Shown one piece after another: positions 44,690-58,000 of a stretch of DNA of 64,000 nucleotides. This DNA comes from Phorcus lineatus (taxonomy: Eukaryota; Mollusca; Gastropoda; Trochida; Trochidae), in contig OV121086.1 in NCBI GenBank assembly GCA_921293015.1, positions 33,665,194 to 33,729,193 of the forward strand, read 5' to 3'. Within the stretch, counting starts at the first letter, position 1. Every line of letters starts with the position of its first letter. Below the pieces are notes generated by a model that worked only from the letters and a program-made list of their open reading frames with translations, ran no database searches and was not told where the DNA came from. Made by a program: the position numbers and the translations under genes.

Positions 44690-47164
44690 CTATATACACC
44701 AAAGAACCCACCAGTGACATTGGCAATGACCAACGGTAGTGCCAGCATGTCGGTTGCAGTTGGCGTTACACTCAGTGCAATGGTTGCAATCTGCATTTGA
44801 GTTGCATTGTCCACTGCAAGCAGCGTCGGCCACCTCAGCTGAAATAGATCGTGAGGATGAAATTGTATCCAAATATCCACTGAGAATTCATACCCAAAAC
44901 GGCAATATAATAGTGAAGAAGTCAAAATTCTGCTTCCTTTTTACATGTTTAGAGGTTACATGACTTACTTAACGCTACCGACGCCTTTTTGTTTTGATAT
45001 CTGTCGTAAATAAGATTCCAAAATTACACCATTTATGAAGTTTGACATATTTGACTCATACAGCATACTCTGTGGCTCTTTAATTAACATTCATACTTTG
45101 AAATAAGCGTGGGTAAATGAGCATTTCCACATTTGCAATGATATGAGATGATCATGTGGAACTAGCATGTGTATTTACACAGCCAGAGCTCAGCGCCAGT
45201 TTTAAATTTAACAAGTATACAAACAACATCTCTAAGATACTTTGGAATCAATAAGTCATTATATCCATATTAATATAAGATATTTATTAGCAAAAGCGAG
45301 ATTTCAAATTTAATCTATTGACACTAGCTTTGAAAGTTTTTAAAAAATACAGCCGTTGTTGATATTTCAAATAAAATTTGATATGACATTATCATAGGGT
45401 GATAGTAAAGCAAAATAGTCACGAATAAATCAAAATGCTATCGCAGTCCAAAGTACAGTTATGCTTATTAGTAACTGGATGAGTCAGAGAAGAGAGAGAG
45501 AGACAGTAATGTTTTTTCTCTGAATAGAGGAGGGTCCCTCACGCTCATGCAACGGGACGTTATCGATTTGCCCGGGGGCCTGTCCAGGCTCATCGTGGAA
45601 AACTTTGTTGGTCAAAGATGTAAATGACCACGAGTGTAACCCCTTAACTGACGGACGCGATTAGCATTTATATTAAAGTATATAAAGTTAGAAGTAAAAA
45701 TTATTGTTGTGACAAAGTTAGATAACTGTGAGTGAATAGTTAATATGGCAATAGTTTATAGAGAAAAATCTCTCATCATGGAAAAGTAAATTATACAAAT
45801 GAAAGAATAAAATGGGTTAACTTCTAGAAGCTAGAGGAAATCGGTTAATAACTACAACAATAATGAATATTAATTTTCTTGGGAGATTCTTGGAATTTTG
45901 GAGGATGATGTTGTGGATCATCCAATGACAGTGGAGGATCCACATACATGGTCATGTAGGGTAATACTAATAAGATGTTTATTCTTCATTAGTAGGTATT
46001 TCATGGTCACGTGTACGAATAATGAAGTTTTTTCTGTTAAATACCCTGTGCGGGCCCCAAGCCGGGGACTCGGGCAGGACTCGTCACACCGGGCGTGTGA
46101 CTGTGTAATTGTGAGCAAAATACATGATTGAGAGAAACACGGACTCTTGTTATCCTTGATGTTGTAACCGTTGATGAACCCGAGTCACAGCTACATCCCC
46201 ACAATCGAGCAAACGGACAACATCAGAACATCCAAATATTTGCAAATGAGCTTTAAAAGTTTACTTGAAATGTTTAACATTTATCATTTGCCAACAGGTT
46301 GACGATAGATCATTTCTAACCCATCAACTGACAGTCTGGCAAGGGTTCACTCATTCCAGCCTAAATAGCTCAAATATTATCTGTCCATAAGTTGTTCTTG
46401 GGAACTTACAAAATTTTATAAGTTTTAGTAAGACTTTGGTACGATTCAATTTGAATCGTCAACACAACTTTTAATTACACACACTTTGACTGGAATTCTC
46501 AAACGTCTAAAAGAAAGTTTGGTTAAAAATAATTTGTTCTTTATGATATTTCATTACAATATGTCTGTTATAAACTATTTTTGAATTTCGTTTAATCGTA
46601 AAGTTATCAATTATTAATCACGAATGTCATTCAGAAATCTAACTGGTTATTTTCATAAACTAAATTTATGTGTTTACACTTGTCGACGATTTCGACAATA
46701 AATCAAGAAGAGCGGGTACAGAACAATTCCAATGTGAAACACACAGGCGCCAGACTCTGAATTTACAATATCATGGAAGTATATGTACACATAGCTATAT
46801 AACATAAACAAGGTCTGACACTTGTGACAGAGTCGTGTCTGCAATAGGACCGGAAATGGTCTCCTGGCTCGGTTACCCTCTGTAAACTTCGTAGACAGAT
46901 CCCAGTTCGCATTTCCGGTCCTATTGCAGACATGCCTCTGTCAGACCTTGTTTATGTTATATAGCTACGTGTACATATACTTACATAATACTGTAAATTC
47001 AGAGTCTGACGCCTGTGGTGAAACATTACTGGTTGCATTTACAGCATTTTATCTTCTCTCAGTGAAATGTAAATAAAAGTTCATAGAACTGGATAATTTC
47101 AATACTCACTGATGGCTCCCAGAAGCAGAACGGACGCAAGAACGAGAAACAGAACAGCCTTCAT
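44690..47164 (-). CDS. Small secreted cysteine-rich peptide, two exons, 67 aa
   Basis: Exon 1 47164-47110 (phase 1, donor ATCA|GTGAGT) encodes MKAVLFLVLASVLLLGAIS, a textbook signal peptide. Exon 2 44838-44690 (acceptor ctatttcag) encodes a mature part with nine cysteines (C-x3-C-x5-C-x2-C-x2-C-x3-C-x10-C-x-C-x6-C) and ends WWVLWCI then TAG. The C-x3-C followed by GHCQC resembles the gamma-core arrangement of CS-alpha-beta defensins, but the extra cysteines and Trp-rich end differ. A host-defence or other extracellular role is plausible, not shown. A metallothionein is unlikely because of the signal peptide. The 2.27-kb intron contains a foldback element. Confidence 0.75.
44839..46740. other. 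Intron of the secreted-peptide gene: no further gene seen
   Basis: Mostly AT-rich. A GC-richer patch at 46045-46105 (gggccccaagccggggactc) has an open frame on both strands but no recognisable protein. A short GA microsatellite is at about 45490. Confidence 0.5.
46743..47017. mobile_element. Foldback element (arms about 110 bp) next to secreted-peptide exon 1
   Basis: The left arm 46743-46859 and right arm 46910-47017 are about 90% complementary (acaggcgccagactctgaat ... attcagagtctgacgcctgt). A 50-bp unpaired centre contains ggctcggttaccctctg. It ends 93 bp from the splice donor of exon 1. Non-coding. Confidence 0.85.
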
Positions 47165-47197
47165 GTTGAATGATTACCAACCTTTTCAATACCTACC

Positions 47198-47203
47198 TTT
47201 ATA
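47198..47203 (-). promoter_or_regulatory. TATA box of the secreted-peptide gene
   Basis: The minus strand reads GTATAAAGG with TATAAA 34-39 nt before the ATG at 47164. An initiator-like TCATTC lies about 30 nt downstream of the box. If used, the 5' leader is only about 10 nt, unusually short. Confidence 0.5.
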
Positions 47204-47789
47204 CGCACAAACAGGTGCTATGTCTCAAGATTTTTATCAACGATACCAACGGTTTCCCTATCTTTTGACGTCAAAAGACATCAATGTCGTCAGAATTCGA
47301 TGAACTATGTCCTGGTTTATTATCAGCTATCAACTATGGGCTGAAAAAGCAAACTGGGGCCTCGTTTCGAGAGTCTTGTCGCACGCGTTTCACAACCTAT
47401 CGTTTACACTTAACGATTTTGATTCAAAAGGTATGGGGATTGATTCATTTGAGGTAATCAGCAAAAGTCTGCTGTAGAAAAATTATCCTTGAATCGGCAC
47501 TTGGTTAAAAACACATTATTTGGTTGTTGCAATATTTCAGCATGTATGTCAATATGAATGGCGTGAACCTTAACAAAGGGAAATAAATCAAAAGATTTTG
47601 CTTGTGTTGAAAGAGAATAACTGATTTTATTAAAGGTTTGCAGTGGCAATGTGTTAGTTGATTTGTTACCTTTGAGAGCTTTTCATGTATTGTAGATTGT
47701 TTCAGCGTCAGAAACTCTTTGTTTATTGACACTATGATTTGTTTTGATTTGTCATTGTTTCGGATAATTCACTGGTCAACCATACGTGT

Positions 47790-47943
47790 CATATGTATGG
47801 AAGCGCATTGCTGCCAGCAGTGAGAAAAATTTACAAAAGTTCTAATTAGACGATAGCTTCATCTAATTAGACGAAGCTATCATCTAATTAGAACTTTTGT
47901 AAATTTTTCTCACTGCTGGCAGCAATGCGCTTCTATACATATG
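47790..47943. mobile_element. Near-perfect 71-bp-arm palindrome
   Basis: Arms 47790-47860 and 47873-47943 match at 69 of 71 positions by my count. The loop is atctaattagac. A short direct repeat TCTAATTAGACGA...GCT is present at the centre. Probably a foldback MITE; no clear target duplication. Confidence 0.88.
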
Positions 47944-48241
47944 CGTTGTTTTCTCAACTTGAATTAGGGTAAAGCGTCCACGCTCTCGGAGCGAGGGCAT
48001 ACTAGTATACGTTTTACCCTGAGAGAGGATGTCGTTTTCCCAGGAGAGAACCAGCCGGGGTCCACCTCTTCAAAACTTATACCTGCAGAGCTACACTCTT
48101 AGAACAGGCTAGGAAGCCTTTGGCACGTTTTTATGATATTTCAGACGGGGATGTATGGAAGGTGAAAGGTCATAGACAAGGAATTCCTGACACAACCGTT
48201 TGGAAAAAGTACACGTAACAGAAGTGATTGTGAGATCACCT

Positions 48242-48345
48242 CTCGCGGGATTCGAACCCGGGACCTCCATTTAGCCAAAGAGATATAATTCTGGCCAAAG
48301 CCAGTACAAATGCTCTTATTCACCCTGCCACATACACAGATAAAA
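48242..48345 (-). mobile_element. tRNA-like SINE head (box A and box B)
   Basis: On the minus strand GGTTCGAATCC (48248-48258) is a perfect box B and TGGCAGGGTGAATAAGAGC (48312-48330) a plausible box A, with type-II tRNA spacing. A folded acceptor stem was not found, so this is more likely a tRNA-derived SINE than a functional tRNA gene. Confidence 0.5.
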
Positions 48346-48641
48346 AAAACGCAGCCGAGTTGTAGGAGTGACAGGTTCGATCTGATTTGAATGAGGTTTG
48401 CTTTTACCTTGCGACAATACAAGCTGCTGTGTAGAGCTATAAGGAAACGACTTGTAAAGCAGTCTCAACATACGAAATAATTTCACCTCATATCCATTGA
48501 TTTTCCGTCAATTATTTTCGAAAAGACGTATTATGATATTTTGCTAGATGTCCTAGTTGTCTTTTTGTTTTACATATGTGTTCTACTCGGCAATATTTAA
48601 AATAATAACACTTTTCAGTTTTAATTTCATATACAGCCAAA

Positions 48642-48728
48642 TCTCATTCATATTAGGCTGAAACTAGTTGCTCTTTGTGAGGAAAAGCGAGATACTAGCG
48701 ACTAGTTTCGAACTAATTTAAATGAGAT
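48642..48728. repeat. Short imperfect inverted repeat
   Basis: AATCTCATTCATATTAG and CTAATTTAAATGAGATT are complementary ends of an 87-bp foldback, with ACTAGT in both arms. A related unit follows to about 48780. Confidence 0.5.
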
Positions 48729-49948
48729 TGCGCAGCTAGGTACCAGCGACTTCTTTCGACCTGATTTCAATGAGATTGATGTCAGCCTTTCTGCACAGCC
48801 ATTTCAAGATAATAGAAGTTTTATTGTTGGAATAAAATGAAAACTAAATGTGTTTTGATCATGGATTGTCGGCAATAATAAAGAACCGAAGTTCATATCA
48901 ATATTTTACATGAATCTGATTGTGTTTAGAGTGTTACGGATAATTGATAAACTGTAGTAACAACACTCTCACACTTACCAATATTACCAATGTTGATTAC
49001 AAAGGCTGAATATTATTTAAGTTAACTTCACCCTCCCCTCATCAACCCTATGTTCCTCCATAAATAAACCTCAAGTTTTTCTTTAAAAGTCTGCATTAAT
49101 AAAGCCTTAAAACGCCAAAAGTTGAGAGTTGAAACAGCACTGTTGAAAAGACTTGTTTACAAGTCGAAAAATAAAAGGTTAAAATGCAATTTAGAATTTG
49201 AGGATTAAAGATGTAAGTAATAAAACATGATCAAAGCTTTACTATAAACGGATAAAGTAAAACGATAATTTGGATTTGAAATTGTCTTATGTTTTTTTTT
49301 GATACTGTGGTCTTTTTAACAATGTTTTAATTCTATTATTTCACTAACAAACTATTTGAGGCTATCGTTTCATGTTTATTTCTGTTATCAAAACGATTAA
49401 TCAAATATGCATTATATCTGTGAAATTGCCTTCTCCGTAGAGTTGACACAAAGGTAGAGAATATTCACTGTAGAATGAACGATATCGTCACTGGTGACCT
49501 TACAATGTACAGTTTTTATCCCGTGAAATTCTACTCTATTGCCTTTGGGTTTAGAAATAAAAAGAAATTTTATACACTGTGTGTGTTTTGGGTATTTTCG
49601 GTGTTTTACACCTCAAAGTGCCATTGACAAAGAGTAACACTTATTTTACCGTTCAAAGAAGTAAATATTCTAACGTTTCAGGATTGCTGTAATAATGTAA
49701 AGGAATTTATACTATAATAATCGAATAACGGAATTTTTGATTGGAATATCAATAAACGCACACTAAAAAGATATTCCAAATCTTAAGACCATCTGCTTTC
49801 ATATATAATATTTTCTCTGTCAATTCTAAGATTCTTTTCCGTCTACATAATGTTTCAGTGTTGCATGTTTGAATTTGTATAAACATGAACAAAGATGAAT
49901 GAATTCATTAAAAAAAAGATCGGCAGACTTAATTTCATTTCAATTTAA

Positions 49949-50420
49949 AGAGCCACTCCGTGAGTTGTTGGAGTCATATATGCCAAACTTAATCAATGGT
50001 GTCATTTGATCGCGAATTATCGACTATTAACAAAAAGACACATTTTCAAGCCTTTTCGTTTTTTACAAGGACAATATGATGGTAGAAAGTCACAATTATG
50101 ATCCAAAAACCGGAAAGTGGCGCGCGTCAAATAGTCAAACGTAATTTTGGAGACCTATCTAAAACAGCCAGGAGTGCAGTTAGGAGTTGATATAGTGTTT
50201 GTTAGGTTATATAACTAGTATCCATGTATACTGGATGTAATATCTACACCTCTGTGCATTTATAAGGATGTTTTTGGATTTTCATGGAAAACCAGTATTT
50301 GTCATAAATATGTCTTTTGGTCATGAAAAGTTAAGATGTTTTTATTTTAAATCACTACGTATGACATTTAGGTTCGTACTAAAGGAAAATAATATATTAT
50401 GAAAATCACGGAGTGGTTCT
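49949..50420 (+). mobile_element. TTAA-flanked MITE, complete 472-bp copy
   Basis: AGAGCCACTCCGTG at the left and CACGGAGTGGTTCT at the right form 14-bp inverted ends with one mismatch. TTAA is present on both sides (49945-49948, 50421-50424), the duplication expected for piggyBac-type elements. No transposase. Relatives at 31508 and 60828. Confidence 0.88.
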
Positions 50421-50429
50421 TTAAGGCAA

Positions 50430-52022
50430 ACCAGATCAATCATGAAAGAAATAATGGGACACAGCCAAAATAAGAAATATTCGAAGATGAGGGAAGTCAG
50501 CTTTCACAAACAGTGGTTGCCAAATTTAATATTTGGTGATATAAATATATTTCTGATTGAAATGGATTAAACCTATGTCGGGATAAAGCCAATCTCATTA
50601 AAATGAAATATAAAATACTCCACTACGTAACGCGTATATATCTACGGCCATAGATTTTATTTTTATGAGATTAGAAGTAGCCTATTCAATATAGCTTAGT
50701 ATTTATTCTCCTGACTAAAGAAATCGAGTGTATCGACTCTTTTACCGAGTGTGGTGTGTTAAGTGCGATAAGTAGTCTGTGAGATAAAATCAGTTTGGAA
50801 AGCTAGAAAATTATTGGAACAAATTTTCAAGTCATATCTTCTTTTGTTTCGAATCTTATTTCGTATCAAAAGTTCCTCATTTTTATTTAGCACTTTTCCA
50901 AGAGGAGGTAACGAGGCTGTGAAAGAACTTTATCTTTTAACATATGAATCGTCACTTTCATACATTTTCAAGTGTTAATTTACTTAATTCTGTAGATAAG
51001 AAAACTGATGTCATCAAGGTTAGTAAATATATTTATTTCTTCATCTTATTTCATTGAAATTAAATTAATAAGTCACAGTGCGCTTTGTGTCAACTTCCGG
51101 TAGACCGCAAACGTGAACTCAACCAAATGCAAAGGCCATATTATGCGATACGCAGCGTATTTAATACGCAAACGAATTAAGCAAGGCTGAATACGAATTT
51201 CTCATGACTTTAATCGAAATTATGATTGTATGTCCAAATTCATCGTTCTAAAACCTAGAATCAAACATCAAATACGACACTGGGCTTTGATCTCCTAATT
51301 CCAGAAGTGTTTAGAGTTACCTCCCCTATTCTTCAATCCCACTTTACACCTAATCCTGTGGGGCTAATGGACCCGCAGGACAATTCCAACCGCACTGTTG
51401 ACCCTAATAGTTGATTAACCATTTTATAGGTTACTTCATCTAGATAAACTTGGTATGTGAGTAGACGTCTAGTTATATGCTGGACTATTTGTATGTCAAA
51501 TTGAGACATGAGCCCGATGTTAGAAAATTTCAACCCTTGTGGAAGTTGGTGTTTTGTTTGAATTTTTAGATTTAAAATATTAATTTGAAAATAGAAAAAA
51601 TTTTGATTCAAGCAGAGAGAAAATGGTTTCCATCCTTGCCTACTTCATTCACATATTACATGAAATTACATCTGCTGCGTAAGGCTAAACTTGGCCTTTG
51701 ACTCAACTGATGCTGGTAAGGCAAATGTTTATCTAATACTGAAGAGAGCAATGAATTACCACATTTTTTAAATCTTAAATGAAATGTTTATTTTTTTATT
51801 CCTACAAGTGCAACTCTAACATGACATCACAGATTGTTAAACATGATATCAGATATTTTATGTCATTTAATCTCAATGAGGAATGATCGAGTTTGTCATA
51901 AATTTCACCAAAGCAATTGCTAGATTATCAGTGCATATAGTATATTGCGATGGATCTCTAATGGTATGCACATCTTACTTGTGACTATTTGGAAATGCTT
52001 GAAACTTTTAAAAAATTTTCAG
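50430..52022. other. Upstream region of gene B, no gene recognised
   Basis: AT-rich sequence; open frames are short and without similarity I recognise. Gene B's non-coding first exon and promoter should lie here or further upstream but I cannot place them. Confidence 0.45.
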
Positions 52023-55000
52023 AATTGTCCTGATGGATTAAGGTTCGAAACACAAAATGTATGGAAGACGTGATCAGCAGAGAGATAATAAACGAAACCA
52101 ACCAAACAAGAGACATAGAGACAATGAGAGACCGAGAAGATATGATGATTTTGAGAGACATGATAATGAAAGATCCAGATCTAGAAGTTCAAGAGATGAG
52201 AGAGATTATCCAAGAAACAGTCGTGATTTGGATGACAAAAGTCATGATATCCACTTTCAAAATGACAGACAAAATCAAAGGTTAAGAACTGATGATGAAT
52301 TTGATCATAGAAGAGGGGCAAATATAGATGTCACTTCAAATCGGCAAGAAAGGTCCAGACGAGAGAGGTATGGTGAAAGGATTGAATTCAACGGCAGAGA
52401 AAAATTCCCTGAAAGACAAGATCAAAGGTACAGAGAAGAACACATTGTCAGAGGACGTCAGGGAAAAGGGCACAGGGATGAAACAGACTATTTTGAGCGT
52501 GACAACAGAAGAAATTTGAGGTCTGAAAACGATTACCCTTCAAGGAGGATTCATGATGGAGATCAGGATGATCATTTTACTGAATCACATTCATCAAGAC
52601 ACAGCAGATGTGATCAACCTTCAAGTCCCAGACCATCTGCATCCTTTGAAAGACAGTCACACGATATACATGAGCTTCGTGGACACATGATCGAGCATGA
52701 AATGGATGATAGAAGAACAAGGTTGATTGAACAGGAACAAAGAAACGTGTTTGAAAGACCAGGTTTTGGTGAAGCTGAACTTGAAAGAAAAGGCTTTGGC
52801 AGAATGGAACATCCCAACAGAAGAATACATGACAGAGATATGCCAAGAGACAGATCACCGTTACGCTGTGAGGACCATTCTATAAAAATCATTTGTTGTT
52901 GTTGTTTTATATTAATTACTAATTAATTAGGTAACAATGTGATGTTCATATGTAGGTTTTTAAATGAGGTAGTTCTTATTGAAGTCCAACAGTTTTTAAT
53001 ATCTTTAATATTCCTTTGATAAAGTAAATTATTTCCCAATCTTCAAAAACATCACCTTTAAATTCCGTCTTGGTCAGAAACTGTTGTATCTAATTTTTAA
53101 GCAGTTGATTCAAGGTTTTCATTCTTTTAATTTTCTTACAGATCCTAATCATGAAAGTAACCGACATCTCCGAAGACCAAGATTCATAGAAGAGGAAGAA
53201 TTTCTTGACAGACGTCATCCCCATGATAGAAGGATTGAGTTAGAACAAAGGTTGGATGATCTTTTGTTCACTGATGCACTTTTCAATGAAAATAATAGCT
53301 TCCCCATCAAATGATCAGTTATCTTCTAAAATAATTTTAAAAGTTTAAATAGTTTAAAAGTACACTCAAAATTTTACCCAGCAACATTGCCTCTTAATTT
53401 TATTTAAAAGATACTTTATTTTAGTGGTAACAGTTTATCAAATGTAAGGATTCAAAGTCGAAAGGTTTGGAAATATCCCCTTGACCCCATACACAATTTA
53501 CTTTGATAAGGAATTTTTTAATTTGGAACTTAATAAGTACTATCAAAGACACACATTGTTAAGAATTTGAAAGTTCAAGTTAACACAACATTATTTTCAT
53601 GATATGGTAGCTAATGTACACTGAAGCTCAAATTAATAAAACTTGAATGTCCCATTGATTTCGTTTCTACAAAAAATACCCTGATTGGAACATCCTGTAA
53701 AGTCCTTAAAATTACTTCAATCTAGAACCAAAAGGTTGAAATAAAATCTTTGATGAATTGAAATCTGAATTTTTTGTGGTACATAAGCCTTATGATACGA
53801 GTATGAGAGGGAGTTATCCCTGGTAGTGGACAGGCTGACAGAGATTTTTTGGTCAGTCATATATTGTTTAAGACACAGTTCGATAACATGAGATGGTATA
53901 AAGGGATTTTATTAGAATAATTATACAAATATTGTATTGATTGATCTGACTACACAAGTTGAATTTAATCACGTTGGGGAATTTAATACCCCTTTATCGT
54001 AGTTTCGGTTTTATCTATCAGCTGTTGTTTCTAAAGCAATCTATATGACATGGAATTTATTGTCGGATTTCTGTTTCAGGTTCTTTGACAAGGAATTAGA
54101 ACATCAAAGAGAAGATGAAAGGGAGGTGCTCACAGAAATGTTTGAGAGTCAAATTGCAAAAGCAAAGATGACTTTATTAAGCCAAAGGTAATTTTTTTAA
54201 AAGTGAACTGTTTTTCAGTTAAAGTTCATTATCTCCGAGTCTTAGTTGCCTGACTGTCCCTTCTTTAAATTCATCATTTTATATGGAAGCTTTTCGCAAG
54301 AGGTGTATACTGAGCAGTGATTGGTAGAATTTTGTCGGTGAATCACGTGAAATCTGATATGTGTAGTATAAACTTGACCTGAGGGCATTATTGAAAAGTT
54401 TGCCCGACAACCGCGGGAATGCAAATGGGAAAATAAATTTGTGCTATTTTTCAAAAGTAATAGTAAGTCTACACTATGACTTTAACAAAAAATTATTTCA
54501 ATCAATTATATTGATTGGAAATATTTTAGATAATTGCCCGGGGTAGCTTGATTGAATCAGGTTTGAGGGAAATTACGTAAAAGAGTGTCCAGCAAGAACA
54601 ATGGAGTGACGTCACTGGAGGTTTATAACTAGAGATCAGGCCCTAATTTCACAAAGCTCCTTAAGTGCTAGGGGCTTCCTTCAACTTAATCTAAGGGAGC
54701 TATGTGCAAATCGTCATATGCCTTTGCCTATTACATGGACCTTGCCATTGCCTATTACATGGACGAGTGTCTGTCATTCTAACATTTATCCACAAAAATT
54801 GATGAAAAAAGATGAAGTTTTGTGTGACAGTATCTTGCACCAAGGGAATCAGAGTTTGACCTTTGTTCATGAGCCCTAGTGAGATAATCGTGGAAAGTGT
54901 AATTTTTAATTTCATTGTTTCATTTTATAGTTGTGCAAAATTTAGGGCCTACGCTAAAATGGTAATGTACATCTATTTGTCTGGCCTTCAAATGACCTCA

Positions 55001-58000
55001 ATTTCATAGCTATTCATGATGAATAATTCTTCAATAGGCTGGCTGGATGATGATTTGTACATTCTTACATATTTTTAGCTGCATTAGACACAATAAAAAA
55101 TCAATTTTTAAAGATATTATATTTTGAAAAGATGGCTCCTTGTTTTAACCTGTAACTGGGTTCAGAGATAAATAATACAAGTCTAAAATTGAGAGTAAAT
55201 ATTTGAATCTGGAACATTGAGTCACAATATATAAGTCATATAGGTCATCCCTTAACAAAGCTGTTCTTGAATCATGGGTCAAAAGAAATAAGAATACTGA
55301 AATTTTGTGTACACATGCCTTGTCTAGAGTAATTGACTGTTTGACTTGGATTCAGTCTTTGATCATCTCAATAACCTTTGATTTAAAAATGATTCACTTG
55401 GTGAGTTGGTTCCTCTGGATCTCAAGAAAGACATTAAGTGATGTGTTTGGGGTTGAATTTTGTAAATATTTAAGGTTTCAAGACCAAAACTTAAATCTTA
55501 TTGGGGCATTTCAATTAACATTAAATATATGTTGTAGAAACTAGTGAATTTAAGACTTTCTAAAGTAGAATTTTCAGATATTTCTTAAGTTTTGTAAGTG
55601 AAAGATGTGTTTATATATGTTGAACTTGAGTAGTAGGGTTCAGTTTCCGGTTTAATCTTGGAATTTGTTAAAGATATCTAGATTGAGTTGGGTATACACA
55701 TGAGTACACATGAAGCCATTGATTAACTGGTAACTTTTGAAATAAAGAATTTAATTTTGAAATAAAGAATATATAAGGTAAGGATATACTTAAACGTAAG
55801 ATTTTTATGTTGTTTATTTGTTTCAGGGGTGTGGAACAAGGTGTTCATCATGATCTATCATCAGAGAGACCTGGAAGAAGCCTACAGGATAGATCAAGGA
55901 TTAGGTCACCTTTAATGATGGAAAATTCCAGGATTAGCGAAAGAATCAAGATGGAGTCTCATATGAGAAGGAATTCACCTGGTCACCTATCCAGAGAATT
56001 AGATCTTATCCATCAACATGACTTCGATCATGAAATTAATCCTGAATACGCCCAAATGTCAGGTGAAGAAGCTGATCTAATCGAGGACAATTTTGATGAA
56101 GATGATCCTATCTTTGAACAAGATCTCAATCAGCAACACAATCCAGTTTTTGCAAAAACATCATCTCATGAAACCCTTGATGTAGATCTCAATCAACGTC
56201 CAGTATTTGAAGGTTTTAACAATGACCAACCTTTTGCTTTGGATGATGATGATGGATTACAACAAACAGATGCCATGGCGTTGGGTTCAGAAAACCTTCA
56301 GCCAATGATCAGGCTAAATAACCAAAGGTTAAGAAGAATTGCACAAATGCAAGATAATCTTCAGCCAATTGGATCAGATATTGTTGATGATCAAAGACAA
56401 ATACAACTCTTTGATAGAATTCAAAATGCTCCTATGGTAAGTAGAATTACAGAAATGTCTCCTAACATTGGTGCCTTGCAAGTAAATAGACAACGAATGC
56501 CTAAAACAATCCAAGTTCCTCAGTTGTCACAGATCAGGGAAAATATTGGTGGAATTCCTAGAAGACCTAATGTTGGCTTAAACTTGATGAGAAATATTTC
56601 TCTTGTAAGTGGAATTCCTTCAAGACCTGGTATAGGTGGAACTATTGTTGGATCTGGGATCAGTGGAAATATTGTAGGACCTGGCATTGGTAGAAATATT
56701 GTAGGTCCTGACGTTGTTGGAAATATTCGGGGTCCTGGCATCAGTGGAAATATTGCAGGTCCAGGGATTGGTTTAATTCCTCAAAGATCTGGCATTGGTG
56801 GAAATACTGCACAACCTGGCATTGGTGGAAATATTGCACAACCTGGCATTGGTGGAAATACTGCACAACCTGGCATTGGTGGAAATATGCCTGGATCCAA
56901 TGTTCATGGAAGCTTTCCTAGACCAAGTGGAGTTCCTCAAGGATCCAACTTTGCAGGTAATCTACAAGGATCTCAAAAACAAAACTTTAGTGGAATTCAT
57001 GAAAGAACAGCCTGCAGTGGAATTCCTCAACAGTCTATGATGACTGGAGTCCTTCAAAGACCTAACAATCCTGGAATTCTGGCAAGACAAGATAATGGCA
57101 GAAATCCTCTAGGAGTAAACCAGATTTACAAAAATAATTTTCCTGATCAAAGAAGTCGAACGAAAATTCTGCAGGATGAAGATCTCATGCAGTCCAATCA
57201 GATGTTTTTCAATGAAGGTGTAGACCCTGAATCCAACAACATGTGGCCTGAACAATCAATTGATGAAATGCAGGAACATGATGATACCCCGTATGAGGAT
57301 ACAGAAGAGTCAAGCTTCTCATTTCAAACAATGGACAATAAAAGAAAGAATGGTCCTAAGAAAATGAAGAGAAAAATTGCTTCAAACCAGTTTGTAATAC
57401 CAGAAGCCAAAAAAGTGATAAAATTTCAAGCATCCATGAAATGCCCTGTGTGCCACCACTCTCAAACTTTTGAAAATGAGTCTGAATTTCATGATCATTG
57501 GCAAATGTTTCATGTCAAAATTAGAGAAAAGATCTTTTGTCCTGTTGAAGGTTGTGATGCCTTTGCCAGTACGTCTTTGAAATTGCAGGAACATTTCAAG
57601 AGGGAACATCATGAAGGACCAATGGAGATAAGTGTCAACAACCTCCAGAAACTCTGCCTTGCCAGAAAGGAAATGGTTGACAATCCCCTGTATAGGGATC
57701 CAGGAACTATGGTGTATGGTGTAAAAGAGGAGGAAACCAAAATTGTGTTCTCAGCAGGTATGAAGTGCCCAGTGTGTTTAGTGTCTCCTACCTTTAACAA
57801 TATTAAAGCATTCAAAGAACATTGGGAGGTTTTCCATATAAAATTTCAAAAGAAATTCTTCTGTACAAGTGCTGGATGCAATGTCTTCCTACCTTCTTTG
57901 GAGAAACTGAAGAAGCATTATTGGAAGGAGCACAATTATGGAAATGATGAGCTAACACTGGCAGCCATGGAAACATTGGACGAGGCCAAATGTAAAGTCA

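Noticed and set aside
45898-46131. 77-codon plus-strand frame, GC-richer than its surroundings
   Set aside because: It is inside the intron of the secreted-peptide gene, open on both strands, with no recognisable similarity or splice support.
48242-48345. Functional tRNA gene
   Set aside because: Boxes A and B are present but I could not pair an acceptor stem; SINE origin is more likely.
48141-48422. 93-codon minus-strand frame with SLAKWRSRVRIP
   Set aside because: This is translation through a tRNA-like SINE head, a common false positive.
53251-53314. Gene B ending at the stop after FNENNSFPIK
   Set aside because: Splicing at 53250 gives phases and exon order identical to gene A, so the read-through stop is less likely, though the donor is weak.
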